Assembly (NCBI GenBank): GCA_964019135.1
Contig: CAXHSH010000416.1
Coordinates: 1,173,201-1,237,200, forward strand
Reading direction: 5' to 3'
Length of the DNA stretch: 64,000 bases
Source: Arenicola marina
Taxonomy: Eukaryota > Annelida > Polychaeta > Arenicolidae
Made by a program: the position numbers and the translations under genes. Each line of letters begins with the position of its first letter. Positions within the stretch are counted from its first letter, which is position 1. Below, piece after piece: positions 35,100-47,761 of this stretch. The notes below the pieces were generated by a model, which worked only from the letters and a program-made list of their open reading frames with translations, had not been told where the DNA came from and did no database searches.

Positions 35100-36620
35100 T
35101 TTAGCCAAGTGAAACGCACACTTAAATATTCATGAGCAACGTCACTCGCAGTCCCGTCGACCCCAAAAACGCTATTTTTAGCATTTAAGGGTATTTCCCG
35201 ACAGGCACTTAGGTTTACTGTCGCTGCAAACCATTTAAACATTTCCAACAGAGTTCATTCATAATATGAATGTCTAGGTAGACTCTATGCCAAAATTCAC
35301 ATTGAACGCGTGCACAACCAGCCCGAAGCGCTCGTCAATTTATTTGTTGCCAGTCGGCCAAACAGCGCTGAGTCAGTGAGTGTCACTGAATACGTGTGTC
35401 GGTGTGACGGACACTGTCACAGTGTCAGCCACCGTAGTGTCTTAATTAGGCCTAGGCCTGACGCATGGCCCTCACGACCTCAACCCTAATGTTAAGTAGA
35501 AAGCACACTAACTGACTATAGACGCGTGTCCGTTGTTGTCAAGGAATTTATTGCAGCGGGGGGGGGAGTTAAGGGCCATTCAAGCAAGGCAATGTCAATG
35601 ACTGTGAAGACTTTTTTTTTTTAATAATTTGTTAGGGATAATATGCGAACCTTTTGCGGTGTGGAGCCCCATTTTAGCAGTGGAATCCCCAGAGCCCTTC
35701 CCCCAGGTCTCTATAGTAAACGTTGCTGGTAGAACTAAATAACTCCCACTAACCCTTGACACAGGGAGGCGGGTAGTGGGTAGCATCGACATGTGTTATC
35801 GACAGGTGTGAATGGCTTATTCAGTTTTTTTCAGAGAATTCATTAACATGGTTGGGCATCATTTACGTTGACAGTTTGTTATCGAATGACCCCGTATACG
35901 CACTGGTCGTAAGTTTTTAGTAACATACATCATGTAGGTCAGTTCTGTGGGGTAATTTTTTTTCATGAAAAATGTTATCTCCTAATTATACATCACTGGA
36001 TGTCTAGGGTCCCTTCAAACCATATTTGTAGAATAGTGTCTCTCCCCCCCCCCCCCCTGCCCACCCCTGGTTCTTGCCTGAAGGTAGGTACACTCTTAAT
36101 AATACAATTTGATTTGATTTCCCTTATGCGACAGCGTGAATGCCAAAAATGAAAAGAGATTGAAGGAGCCTGATGGTGGGAGGGGGGGTGTTATATGTTA
36201 GCTATAAACATTACCTTGTCCTTTACTTACAATGAACAATAGTTTTCCCCTAGATTATCACGAGGGACACAGCCCCATGAGCAGGCACCAGTACTAGATA
36301 GACAGTACTCATGATTAACCGTACGATGTATACTTGTGAGAAATGAAGGTCCAGTGATTAATTAGTGGGGATTGCCAACGACATACACATGTGTTATCCC
36401 CCAAAATGGAAAAGAATAGTTTGTAGATTATATTTATGACAGGCATATAAGGACAGGTAACTTTAGTGTGCAATTCTCTTTCAAGGTCTGTATATTTGGT
36501 GGAGGGCAGTTCGTGTATTCTTACACACAGATTTCCACACACATATATATTTCAAACGCAATTTACTTAAAATTGGTTGACACATATATATAGAGTAAGT
36601 GACTGCACTACAAGATCAAC
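35100..36620. other. Non-coding stretch
   Basis: Region 35350-35460 is rich in GTGTCAGTGAC-like words and TAGGCCTAGGCCT, resembling 20310-20450 in the Harbinger right half. A C run lies at 36043-36056. No gene seen. Confidence 0.4.
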
Positions 36621-36625
36621 AGCCA

Positions 36626-37840
36626 TTACTGAGCAAGGCGTGCGTGGATGAATCGACGGTACAGTTCCGTCCGTCGCGGTGACACGACCGTCAGTGGCAA
36701 CTCGTTCGCCAGGGCTTCAGCATTCGGAAAAAGCAAATTACTATATAGGTCTCTACCTGGGGTACACAATCGGTTATAAATAATGTACCAGTGGATCCAT
36801 CCGACTGTTTTTGTGCTGAGTGTCGCATGGACATCTCTACGTAAATAAACATATGCAACATGTACTTGGAGGAGAACCTGTTTTTTAAAAGGCTTACGTT
36901 TTGTTTATGGACTTTTTGGTGATATCGATTCATCTCGCTTAAATTCACTTGCTTTTACAGATGCATTTCCCAAATTTGAAGCGAAAGTTACATAGTTAAG
37001 AGGCATTTCAGTTATATCAGCGCACCATCAAAAGAAACACCCCGCAACTGTGTCCGTCCAGTTGGATTGCTGACGCCAACGCGTTGCATGGCGTCTAGTG
37101 CGTCTTCTAGAGTCCGAGGGCGGCTTCACGCTTCTACATGTACATTCTGGCAGATACAGAGATGGAGGCGAATGTGATTCGACTGTCGAGGCACCTTGTC
37201 CACGAACTAACTTTATATTTCCATCATCAGTTTATATGTAAGCCCTGAATAGAACACATTTGCGTAATCATGCTACTTGGGCAGCATGGACTGTATATGT
37301 TCACATTTTAAATTAACAAGTGCAGCTCGCTCACCCCCACAGCTCCATGTAGCGCAACTGCCGCGCCGGTTTCGCCACTGACACTGGCAGCGAGTCCAGT
37401 ATCGCAACACACTTCTTCTGGTTGTCGGCCGCCAGCAAGATCCAGTGTCCGGACGAGCATATTGGCAGCAAAAGCCACTTGTGGCGGTCCACACGCAGCT
37501 ACAACACAGAAAGACCATTAATGACGTAGATTGAGATTCAAAACGAACATCAAATAGAAACAGGTTGGCTAAAAATCAAAAAAATTAAGAGGTCTTTTGT
37601 TGTATAATATTAAACATGGTAAAGAAGTATTACAAGGCCCGTTATGGAAGCGAATATAAGCTTATATATATATGTGCCAGCTCTAGTTGGTTACCTGTGG
37701 AAAGAGCCATCCGCCTAAGTCCCTGCCCCCAGTCAGGACATCGGCGAGAAAGCAGGGAAAGACAAATAGACTTCCAAGCTTCTCCGTGGCCAACTTGTTA
37801 AGATACGCATGTATCACATGGAACAAACAGATGTGTATTA
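36626..37840 (-). pseudogene. Ulp1-like cysteine protease (C48 family), C-terminal exons
   Basis: Four blocks on the minus strand give the C48 (SUMO protease-like) catalytic core in order. Block A (about 37840-37695) reads HVIHAYLNKL and GGWLFPQ and ends at a GTAACC donor. Block B (37498-37335) joins in phase and has DRHKWLLLPICSSGHWILLA with the catalytic His and AILDSLPVSVA with the Asp. Block C (37070-37027) has IQLDGHSCGVFLLM with the catalytic Cys. Block D (36724-36626) reads NAEALANELPLTVVSPRR to a TAA stop. The acceptor before block D is CG where AG is expected, and the B-C phase does not match simply, so it may be inactive. Upstream exons are replaced by the satellite at 37925. Such domains occur both in host genes and in DNA transposons. 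Confidence 0.65.
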
Positions 37841-37924
37841 CCTTGAAGAAGCATTGTAGAGATGTAACCCATGGGTATAGCTGTATGCGCTGTTGTAAAT
37901 TCCAGACCTTTATCAATATCTTAG

Positions 37925-40900
37925 TAACACACCATATTTCACTATTACACTTCTTAAAACACTCGGCACGAGCGATATAATACTCAAAACAGTCGGCTCT
38001 TGCGATATACCATATAAACACTCGGTGCTAGCAATATACAACACAAACAAACATGATTATTTTATTAACAAAAACACCCGGTTCTACTGACAAAGTACGT
38101 AAACACACCTGATTGTAGTATTACACTAACAAAAACATTCGGTTCTGGTGATATGCTACTGAAAACAACCTGTTTTAGCGATATACTATACAAAACCCCC
38201 GGGTGTAGCGACAAACTAAACAACACTCGGTTTTAGCGATATACCAGGGTAACACACAAAATTCCAGTATTACACTTATCAAAACGCTCGTTACGAGCGA
38301 TACACTACTAAAAAAATCGGCTCTTGCGATATACTATATAAAACACTCGGTTCCAACGATATACGACACAAATAAACATGATTTGATCATTTTATTAACC
38401 AAAACACTCAGTTCTAGCGACATAGTACGTAAACACACCCGATTCCAGCATTACACAACCAAAACACTCGGTTCCAGCGACATACTACTCAAATCACTCG
38501 GGTTTAGTTATATCCCACACAAAACACTCGGTTTTACTTATATCCCACACAAAATACTCGGTTTGACGGATATAATACACAACACGCTCGGTTGTATCAA
38601 GATGCTGTGCGAAACACTCGCTTTTAGCAATGTACTACCGTAACACACCATATTTCACTATTACACTTCTCAAAACACTCGGCACGAGCGATATAATACT
38701 CAAAACAGTCGGCTCTTGCGATATACCATATAAACACTCGGTCCTAGCAAAATAAAACACAAACAAACATGATTTGATCATTTTATTCACAAAAACACCC
38801 GGTTCTACTGACAAAGTACGTAAACACACCTGATTGTTGTATTACACTACCAAAAACATTCGGTTCTGGTGATATGCTACTGAAAACAGCCTGTTTTAGC
38901 GACATACTATACAAAACCCCCGGGTGTAGCGACAAACTACAGAACACTCGGCTTTAGCGATATACCAGGGTAACACACAAACTTCCAGTATTACACTTAT
39001 CAAAACGCTCGTTACGAGCGATACACTACTGAAAAAAGTCGGCTCTTGCGATATACTATATAAAACACTCGGTTTCAACGATATACAACACAAGCAAACA
39101 TGATTTGATCATTTTATTAACCAAAACACTCAGTTCTAGCGACATAGTACGTAAACACACCCGATTTCAGCATTATACAAACAAAACACTCGGTTCTAGC
39201 GATATACTACTCATAACACTTGGGTTTAGTTATATCCCACACACAACACTCGGTTTTAGTTATATCCCACACAAAACACTCAGTTTTACGGATATACTAC
39301 ACAACACGCTCGGTTGTATCGACATGCTGTACAAAAAGCTTGCTTTTAGCAATATACAACACTAACAGACCATCTTCCAGCATTACTCTTCCCGAAACAC
39401 TCGGTACGGCCGATATGCTACTCCAACCAGTCGACTCTTTGGATATGTTACCACCCACTTACCGCCCAAAGCACTCCGATCTAACGATATGCTACACGAA
39501 ACACCCGAGTTTAGTTATATCCCACACAAAACACTCGGTTTTAAGGACATAATGCACAACACGCTCGGTTCTATCAACATGCTGTACGAAACATTCGCTT
39601 TTAGCAATGTACTACAGAAACACACCATATTTCACTATTACACTTCTCAAAACACTCGGCACGAGCGATATAATACTCAAAACAGTCGGCTCTTGCGATA
39701 TGCCATATAAACACTCGGTACTAGCAATATACAACACAAACAAACATGATTTGATTATTTTATTAACAAAAACACCCGGTTCTACTGACAAAGTACGTAA
39801 ACACACCTGATTGTAGTATTACACTACCAAAAACATTCGGTTCTGGTGATATGCTACTGAAAACAACCTGTTTTAGCGATATACTATACAAAACCGCCGG
39901 GTGTAGCGACAAAGAACAGAACACTCGGTTTTAGCGATATACCAGGGTAACACGCAAAATTCCAGTATTGCACTTATCAAAACGCTCGTTACGAGCGATA
40001 CACTACTAAAAACTGTCGGCTCTTGCGATATACTATATAAAACACTCGGTTCCAACGATATACAACACAAACAAACATGATTTGATCATTTTATTAACCA
40101 AAACACTCAGTTCTACCGACATAGTACGTAAACACACCCGATTTCAGCATTATACAAACAAAACACTCGGTTCTAGCGATATACTAACCAAAACACTGGG
40201 GTTTAGTTATATCCCACACAAAACACTCGGTTCCAGCGACATACTACTCAAATCACTCGGGTTTAGTTATATCTCACACAAAACACTCGGTTTTACTTAT
40301 ATCCCACACAAAACACTCGGTTTTACAGATATAATACACAACACGCTCGGTTGTATCAACATGCTGTACGAAACACTCGCTTTTAGCAATGTACTACCGT
40401 AACACACCATATTTCACTATTACACTTCTCAAAACACTCGGCCCGAGCGATATAATACTCAAAACAGTCGGCTCTTGCGATATGCCATATAAACACTCGG
40501 TTCTAGCAAAATAAAACACAAACAAACATGATTTGATCATTTTATTAACAAAAACACCCGGTTGTACTGACAAAGTACGTAAACACACCTGATTGTAGTA
40601 TTACACTACCAAAAACATTTGGTTCTGGTGATATGCTACTGAAAACAACCTGTTTTAGCGACATACTATACAAAACCCCCGGGTGTAGCGACAAACTACA
40701 GAACACTCGGTTTTAGCGATATACCAGGGTAACACACAAAATTCCAGTATTACACTTATCAAAACGCTCGTAACGAGCGATGCACTACTAAAAACAGTCG
40801 GCTCTTGCGATATACTATATAGAACACTCGGTTCCAACGATATACAACACAAACAAACATGATTTGATCATTTTATTAACCAAAACACTCAGTTCTACCG

Positions 40901-41795
40901 ACATAGTACGTAAACACAACTGATTCCAGCATTACATAACCAAAACGCTCGGTTCTAGCGATATACTACTCAAGACACTCGGGTCTAGTTATATCCCACA
41001 CAAAACACTCTGTTTTAGTTATATCCCACACAAAACACTCGGTTTTACAGATATACTACACAACACGCCCGGTTGTATCCACATGCTGTACTAAACACTC
41101 GCTTTTAGCAATGTACTACCGTAACACACCATATGTCACTATTACACTTCTCAAAACACTCGGCACGAGCGATATAATACTCAAAACAGTCGACTCTTGC
41201 GATTAACCATATAAACACTCGGTTCTAGCAAAATAAAATACAAACAAACATGATTTGATCATTTTATTAACAAAAACACCCGGTTCTACTGACAAAGTAC
41301 GTAAACACACCTGATTGTAGTATTACACTACCAAAAATATTCGGTTCTGGTGACATGCTACTGAAAACAATCTGTTTTAGCGATATACTATACAAAACCC
41401 CCGGGTGTAGCGACAAACTACAGAACACCCGGTATTAGCGATATACCAGGGTAACACACAAAATTCCAGTATTACACTTATCAAAACGCTCGTTACGAGC
41501 GATACACTACTAAAAACAGTCGGCCCTTGCAATATACTATATAAAACACTCGGTTCCAACGATTTACAACACAAACAAACATGATTTGATCATTTTATTA
41601 ACCAAAGCACTCAGTTCTACCGACATAGTACGTAAACACATCCGATTCCAGCATTACACAACCAAAACACTCGGTTCTAGCGATATACTACTCAAAACAC
41701 TCGGGTTTAGTTATATCCCACACAAAACACTCGGTTTTAGTTATATCCCACACAAAACGCTCGGTTTTACGGATATACTACACAACACAAAAAAT
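37925..41795 (+). repeat. Satellite array: 30-base monomer in ~720-base higher-order units
   Basis: The monomer AAAACACTCGGTTCTAGCGATATACTACTC and variants fill about 3.9 kb, roughly 128 monomers. The marker AACACACCATATTTCACTATTACAC recurs at 37925, 38641, 39618, 40400 and 41122, giving intervals of 716, 977, 782 and 722 bases, i.e. about 24 monomers with expansions in the second and third. Because the monomer is ten codons long, repeated decapeptides such as KTLGFSYIPH appear in frames on +, and others on -. There is no sign of translation. Constant spacers and variable repeats, as in CRISPR, are absent. Confidence 0.92.
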
Positions 41796-41916
41796 TATAT
41801 TTTACGTATATTGTATGTATGAAGTATTCGTTTGCCATCACGTGTTTATATATATATTTTTTTAAACTATCAAGTGTTACAGTAACACAATAAATTATGC
41901 ATGTATCATATATTAT

Positions 41917-42035
41917 CAACTTTATGAAACATCCATTTATCTTATTGCAATACGTCTCGGTTTACTGTGTAAACCGTTATACACTTAAAACTATGCAACT
42001 AGTCTTGTAGAATGTCATGTTTCATAAAGTTAACA
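41917..42035. repeat. Inverted repeat with ATCAACTTTATGAAACAT arms
   Basis: ATCAACTTTATGAAACAT near 41917 is complementary to ATGTTTCATAAAGTTAAC near 42018. It may be a ~120-bp MITE remnant. Confidence 0.55.
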
Positions 42036-42488
42036 AGTTGTTGAATCAACAGATTGACGCGTGTTACGCGTGCGTGTATCGCGAATGTGAACTGAATTGA
42101 AAGACGTCATCAGGTTAACGAATTAGGAAGTGAGTATAAACACTGCCATGTATTTTTTAGTGAGTTGCATTTGCGGTAAAAGAACTTCGCTATTGAAATA
42201 GCGTTAGCAACAGGCAAGTACTAATTCCACACAATCATGACAAGTTCTTAAATTTTATTTAGTTAATAATACATTTCCTCTGTCTATGTGGTGACAAAAT
42301 ATCTGCAATGAAGTAGAAGAGAAGTAATTAGACATAAAAAATAGCGAAGCCAACGTGATGTATGTGCGGATTTAATGAATTGAATTCACCGGTATAATCA
42401 GATACATTCAAAACTACGGTGCTTAGAGAAGTATTGAATAGACTCATGACTACCAAGAGTTTATCAAATGAATAACATTTGGAACATA

Positions 42489-42625
42489 ACACAATATATG
42501 GATAATATAAACCTAATACTTTTGATTACAAGAAAACTCACACGAGTAATCTGCGAAATCATTATGGATAATATCAACCTAATACTTTTGATTACAATAA
42601 AACTCACGCGAGTATTCTGAGAGAA
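42489..42625. repeat. Tandem duplication, ~67-base unit x2
   Basis: ATGGATAATATAAACCTAAT, then ACTTTTGATTACAA and AAAACTCAC, is repeated directly with few changes. Confidence 0.85.
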
Positions 42626-43107
42626 CATGTTGTAAACGGAATAAATCATCAGTTTGTAACCATACAAAGAGATGAATGAAACATATCATTTACTTTATCT
42701 CGTAACATGCATTCTAAACTTAGAAAGAGGATCGTATTAAGTAGTTGTCATATCAAACACTAACATAAACATAACGAATGAGTTATCTGTCTTTTTTCGT
42801 ATATCTTGGTGCAATGTATGACGTATCTAACTCGTGTTTTCTCTCTGCGTAGAAGGTATGTCAAAACTCGGAGTATGTATCCTCTTTTTTTTATACATCA
42901 AGAAGTTAAACAGACAGAATAGAATTCTCTTGAGTTGTGATGTCAAGGAAAATGGATCAGTATTCAGTTTGGTTTTATTACACATATCCCAAAACAGTTT
43001 TCTTACTCTTACTCAATCAGATTATGTAGGAATGTATGGTAATGTAATTTTTAGAACCCTTAACTTTCTACATGAATTGATACTTCTAGTATCTAATTAA
43101 TCTTACC
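42626..43107. other. AT-rich stretch 3' of the membrane-protein gene
   Basis: Probably contains the 3' untranslated region of the minus-strand gene ending at 43108. The small + frame at 42834-43100 has no domain. Confidence 0.35.
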
Positions 43108-44491
43108 TTAAGCTATCCTGAGAGAAACTTCAGGGTCCACTCGTCTCCTGCGAGAATGTAACAATATATTTAGATGATTTATAACATTTAGGTTTCATCT
43201 ACATGAAACGTATGCCTACTTTATTTTATTTTTAAACTAATAACATTTATACTGAGTTTACCTCATTTTACTTACCACTCTCTTCCCTCTGGCGCCATGG
43301 TAGTCATCTCAATCTCTCTGTAATAAAGAAATAAATGTATTATTCAGTCTATCAATAACCAGTGGATCTTGCTAATATTATGTAATATATATTTATATAT
43401 TGAAAGATTTGATTATGAAACATCACACTTACTCCACAAGCCTTCGCTGTTGCCGACATCTCACGGCAAGGCCAACCGACATCCCCACGACCGCAATCAC
43501 TCCCACAACAACCAACCAGACCCACCAGTTGTGAGTCCAGTCGAAGGCTGGGGTGGGCACTGCTGGATTAATCGTCCAGGTGGGCACTGCTGGATTATCA
43601 CTGCAATATATATATATATATAGTCTCTCATAAAAAGAAACTTTAAATGTACATCTACGAGATATGTATAAAACATTATTATTTTCCCTCTATGAATCTG
43701 CGATAAGAAATACCCACTACATTCAATAAATAACTATTAAACAAGTTAATGTTTATATTTTCGCTCTATTCTATCTAGAGTCTTCTTATGTCATTCGGTA
43801 AGCCATTCCACAATAAAAAATAATTGTAACGTCTAAAGGTATCAGTTAACCCTATATCATTATCTTCCGTCGTGTTTGTCTTTCTTTTCCCCTAAATAAT
43901 TTATACTAAGTTTTTACCAGACAAGAGATGTGAACATCTCTGGGGGGTTCTCCACACACACCCACAATGTCCTACCCTCACCCAAGAGGTTTGCATCTTC
44001 TTTGGTGGGTGGAGGTAAACGGGACACACCCGCACCACATACCGCGCCAAGATCCAAAAAACACACGCACAGCGCACACAGAGACATGTCGAATGAATGT
44101 TAAATAAATTATTACTGCTACCATTTCAAACATCACGAGCTCCATGTAGCAAACATTCCCAGATTTCTACATCAGTAACATGATACCCACCTGAACATCT
44201 CACCACCATGTGTGAATGATATGTCACCGTTTCCCATCGTCCACCACACATCGATGGGAACACACTGCACTCTATGACATATAGAGTCACATGACAAGAA
44301 CTCGTTTTGCGCTAATTTGACTGTTCTTAAGTTCTTCCATACGCTACTACTACATAATTCTTCCCACGACACCAACAAGGTATGAACCAGAGTTATAGTT
44401 TCCACTTTATCCAGTTGTTGAGAGGAAATGTACGGCAATGTTTTTATTCCGAAGCATTGCATGTGTCTGCCGTCGATAGTATTGCAGTATT
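43108..44491 (-). CDS. Single-pass membrane protein with LRR-like ectodomain, last four exons
   Basis: Four exons on the minus strand join with consistent phase. Exon 1 (about 44491-44191) encodes a cysteine-containing extracellular part with a leucine-rich-repeat-like end (VWKNLRTVKLAQNEFLSC, then SICHRVQC). Exon 2 (43600-43433) has a proline-rich stalk with a tandem NPAVPTWT/NPAVPTPA, then one transmembrane helix (WWVWLVVVGVIAVVGMSVGL) and the basic stop-transfer RCRQQRR. Exon 3 (43317-43276) and exon 4 (43147-43108) give a short cytoplasmic tail ending SLRIA. Donors GTGGGT, GTAAGT and GTAAGT and acceptors GCAG, ACAG and GCAG are canonical. The topology fits a small type I receptor or adhesion protein. 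The 5' part is unclear: an open frame at 44715-44407 lies upstream in another frame and may contain a further exon. Confidence 0.7.
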
Positions 44492-44719
44492 CTATTCAAC
44501 TGGAACCCAGCGTTAGATATAGCATCAATATATTCCTGAAAATGGTTACATCCATGTTGATTCGCGACTCGTTCCCACGGCTTGGAATTCAGTTTGACGG
44601 CTCCATAGGTCTCCACCACCTCTTGAAGCCCATGTGTTCCTTCTCTTTGAAATAACTGTTGATACCAAATCAGTTGAAAGTTCTCACGACTGAGATCAAC
44701 ATCCCCCTGTAGCAATGTA

Positions 44720-45090
44720 TCTCCTTAAAATGTTTACGCTATAAACCTATCAAATGGCTACCGCTCGCATGTTCTTATATAAATACTCAACAAACCTCCG
44801 CCCATCTTGCTCTGATATAAATACTCCACAAACCTATACATCCCTCTACTCGCTCAATTACACCCCCCCCCCCCACCCTTCATACATTAAATCATTGACC
44901 ACAACATCCAAAACGACTATTAACTTAGTGCCCTCTTCGCACATCCTCTCACCCATCCCTCCTTGTACTCTGTATTGTACTGCCTTCCTCTCCACATTCA
45001 CGAGATTGAGAGAACGGTAAGCCAGATTCCTTTGTTAGATTCCTGTAGACGCATGCAAGAGTTTTGAGAGAGCTGGTGAGTTGTTTCATG
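44720..45090. other. Non-coding stretch
   Basis: AATACTC-ACAAACCT words recur at 44780-44840 and a C run lies at 44864-44875. May include upstream sequence of the membrane-protein gene. Confidence 0.35.
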
Positions 45091-45099
45091 GGGAGCGCG

Positions 45100-45290
45100 T
45101 GGTCGGCCAGGTCAGTGGGTCAGAGCGCTCGCCTGCAGACCTTTTGTTACCTATCGGTTCGAGCCATGCTATATCCATGTCTGTGTGGTCGCAGACTCTG
45201 TGTGCCCCCCCCCCCACTCTTCACCACCCGCCTGTACCTCTCAGTGAGCTTGGGTTAGGGTACAATTGGGAAAAGAGTCGTTATATAGTT
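45100..45290 (+). mobile_element. tRNA-derived SINE
   Basis: GTGGTCGGCCAGGTCAGTGGGTCAGAGCGC resembles an A-box region and CGGTTCGAGCC a B box about 45 bases on. The body carries CCATGTCTGTGTGGTCGCAGA, shared with the SINE at 15375-15576, interrupted by a C run. Confidence 0.6.
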
Positions 45291-47752
45291 TCGGTGTATG
45301 TTAACATACTTGAACACCAGAAAACGGTAACAAAAGTCAATGAATGATTGAATGCGTCAACAGCTACGTGACTGTTTAGTTTAAAGACAAACATACAATG
45401 TAATGTGTTTTCAGTTATCGCTCACATTACGCACTAGGTCTGTTTTATGTAATGATGATAGATCTAGTTGTAGTACAATATTTAAACTTATGTATAATGT
45501 TTGTTGATTTCTGTGAAGTTAAACATCAAATGAACAATCCAATAACTCGCTATTGATGGTGTTGTAGTAATCTATATGTAGAACCTTGCTAAACAGGTGA
45601 TGTAAAGTATATTTAACAAACTATAGTGATTCAACATATAAAAGATATTGTAAATTATAATCTGATGAGTGCGAAAAGTATCGTTGCGCGGATCGCACCG
45701 TATGGATAAACAGAAATTCTGAAATCATGTTTAGTGATATTTATTTGGTGTGTCTGTTGGACCTGGGCGATTTCTCGGTTAAACTGTAAATTCATTCCCC
45801 GGCGGCTAACAACCTCTATCGAAACGCTTGAAAAGTGTCAGTGGACGGTCGTGCACGGGCGGCAACCGTAAATTTGAGTTAGGATGTAGGCGGCCCCCCG
45901 TTAGGCTTCGGTGACGCCAAGGTCACCGCATCTCACGCCTACTCCACGCCCCCAATCACGTCCATCGTGAACCACCTGCCCTCTCACCCCCTCCCCTTCC
46001 CACATACTCACTATATCTTCACTCCCCACCCCCCCCCCCTTCCGTCATCTGCCCCGTAGGTGGAGATAATCACTGTAAATGAGCCTGCGACCAATTACTC
46101 TATTAACCCCGACAACCCTCAAGCTCGTGTTATAATGCGACTGAGTCGCTTCACTGCGTTTCATAATAACTTGTTCGCGGATTCATGCAATGCAGTGACA
46201 TGCGTGAGTATATGCCAGCAAGCTCGAGCAGCTGTAGAGATGATGACCAGATAGCTGCAATTATCTTTAAGTTATGGATCAACGTGCGGTGAACTATGAA
46301 ATAGAGTAATACAGTTGTCTGTATTGCAAATGAACATTTGGCATAAGATTTTATTGACCAGGAAGGTGCATTGGTAAATCTCTTTAACATAAACAACCTC
46401 TCCCTCTAGATTGCCCTGAAAAATGCAGAGGGTTGGTAAAGTCAAAAAAGGTCGTTCAACATTGTTATTATTAAGTCGGACAGGGAGGTGGATTGGTTAA
46501 CCTCTTCAACATAAAAAACTGCCCGTCTGTCGTCCCCTCTCACCCTCTCCCGGCAGAACGCCCTGCACAAGACCGGGGGAGGTGAACCAAAGCCATTACT
46601 GGGTGTGATCTTCCAGGGGGGCGTAGGTGGTTGTGGGTGTACATACGGGCCCCCGGATTTTGGAGTCAGGACAACTTGACAATTTGTCTGATGATGCGGG
46701 TATTTACACGAAACGCACGAAGAACGAAGATAAGAAGATATGACAGACAGTACCGCCGCTGTTCGACAATATCTACCCCCACCACCGAATGAGCTGCCAA
46801 CCCAGCTGGTTCTGTAACAAGTGCCACGGCTTGAAAACAAACATCATCGATCCAGGTGAGCCGTATTTTTATTGTCGATGGTGTAACGCTATTGTCAAAA
46901 ACACGCCGGCCAGACAGTCTGGTCACCTATTTAGGTGCTCGAAAAAGCCATATAGTAGTGCCTCTCAATGGGCGTTCTGGCATTGTAGGTGTTCAGTTCT
47001 AGAGCGACAAAGAGCGTTGACCCAGGGTAAAAAACGTGGTGGTGGGAACAGAATCACTACTATCGTACCTGTGGTCAGTGCGATTTTTAGCTCTGTGCGG
47101 CACTTCACGACATATTGGTTAAATAGCACAACGTAAATAGATCGTGTTCGCTGTCAAGAAGTGCCACCAATCAACAATTGGTTCACCGGATCCGGTATGT
47201 TTAGCCACAGTAATCGTGCATACAAAGGCATGGATGACCGAGACGGCCAATATCACCAGCCGTGTCCACTCGAACAATAGGGCATGTCAGTTCTCGCGGG
47301 TTCTACTTCCGGCCTGGGATTTTGGGGACAAACAAACGAACACGTGATTTTTGTTCATTGCGCAGCCTGACTCGCCCCCTGCGTAACAATGGATACCGCG
47401 CAGAGGGCTGTCATACTAGTTACGACATAAGACGCGGAACCAGGCAAGCTGCGCGGCCAGCCAGGCAAACCAGGGGTGTGTCGCAATTCGTCTTTCATGC
47501 GTCTTAAATAAAGAACTGTTAACTTTTTCGTGTCGATATATTGGTAGATGACACTTTGAACATGTCATTTTCCATAATACTGGCCACGTTCAGTTAACTA
47601 GGCGCACAACAGGTAGATGATTTCCCAATGTTTACACTGATATTGAGTGATCGAGTGACAGCCTTTGCCGTCAAAATTACAGTTTTTCAATCCTGAATGC
47701 AACTACCATTCAACTAGGCAAATTTCAAAAGAACAACGTTGTAAATTTACTG
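45291..47752. other. Long stretch without a recognised gene
   Basis: C-rich around 45980-46040. A possible short exon begins at ATG 46741 (MTDSTAAVRQYLPPPPNELP) and ends at a GTGAGC donor near 46856, but it has an in-frame stop. Another frame (46789-47136) contains two C-x2-C pairs (CNKC, CRWC) of unknown meaning. No domain is identified. Confidence 0.35.
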
Positions 47753-47761
47753 TGTTAACAT

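Noticed and set aside
37273-37518. 81-codon minus-strand frame rich in Cys and Trp
   Set aside because: The neighbouring frame of the same strand encodes the Ulp1 His/Asp exon, so this one is a shadow.
37925-41795. CRISPR-like array (regular ~30-base repeats)
   Set aside because: There are no unique spacers; monomers are contiguous variants of one sequence in a eukaryotic context.
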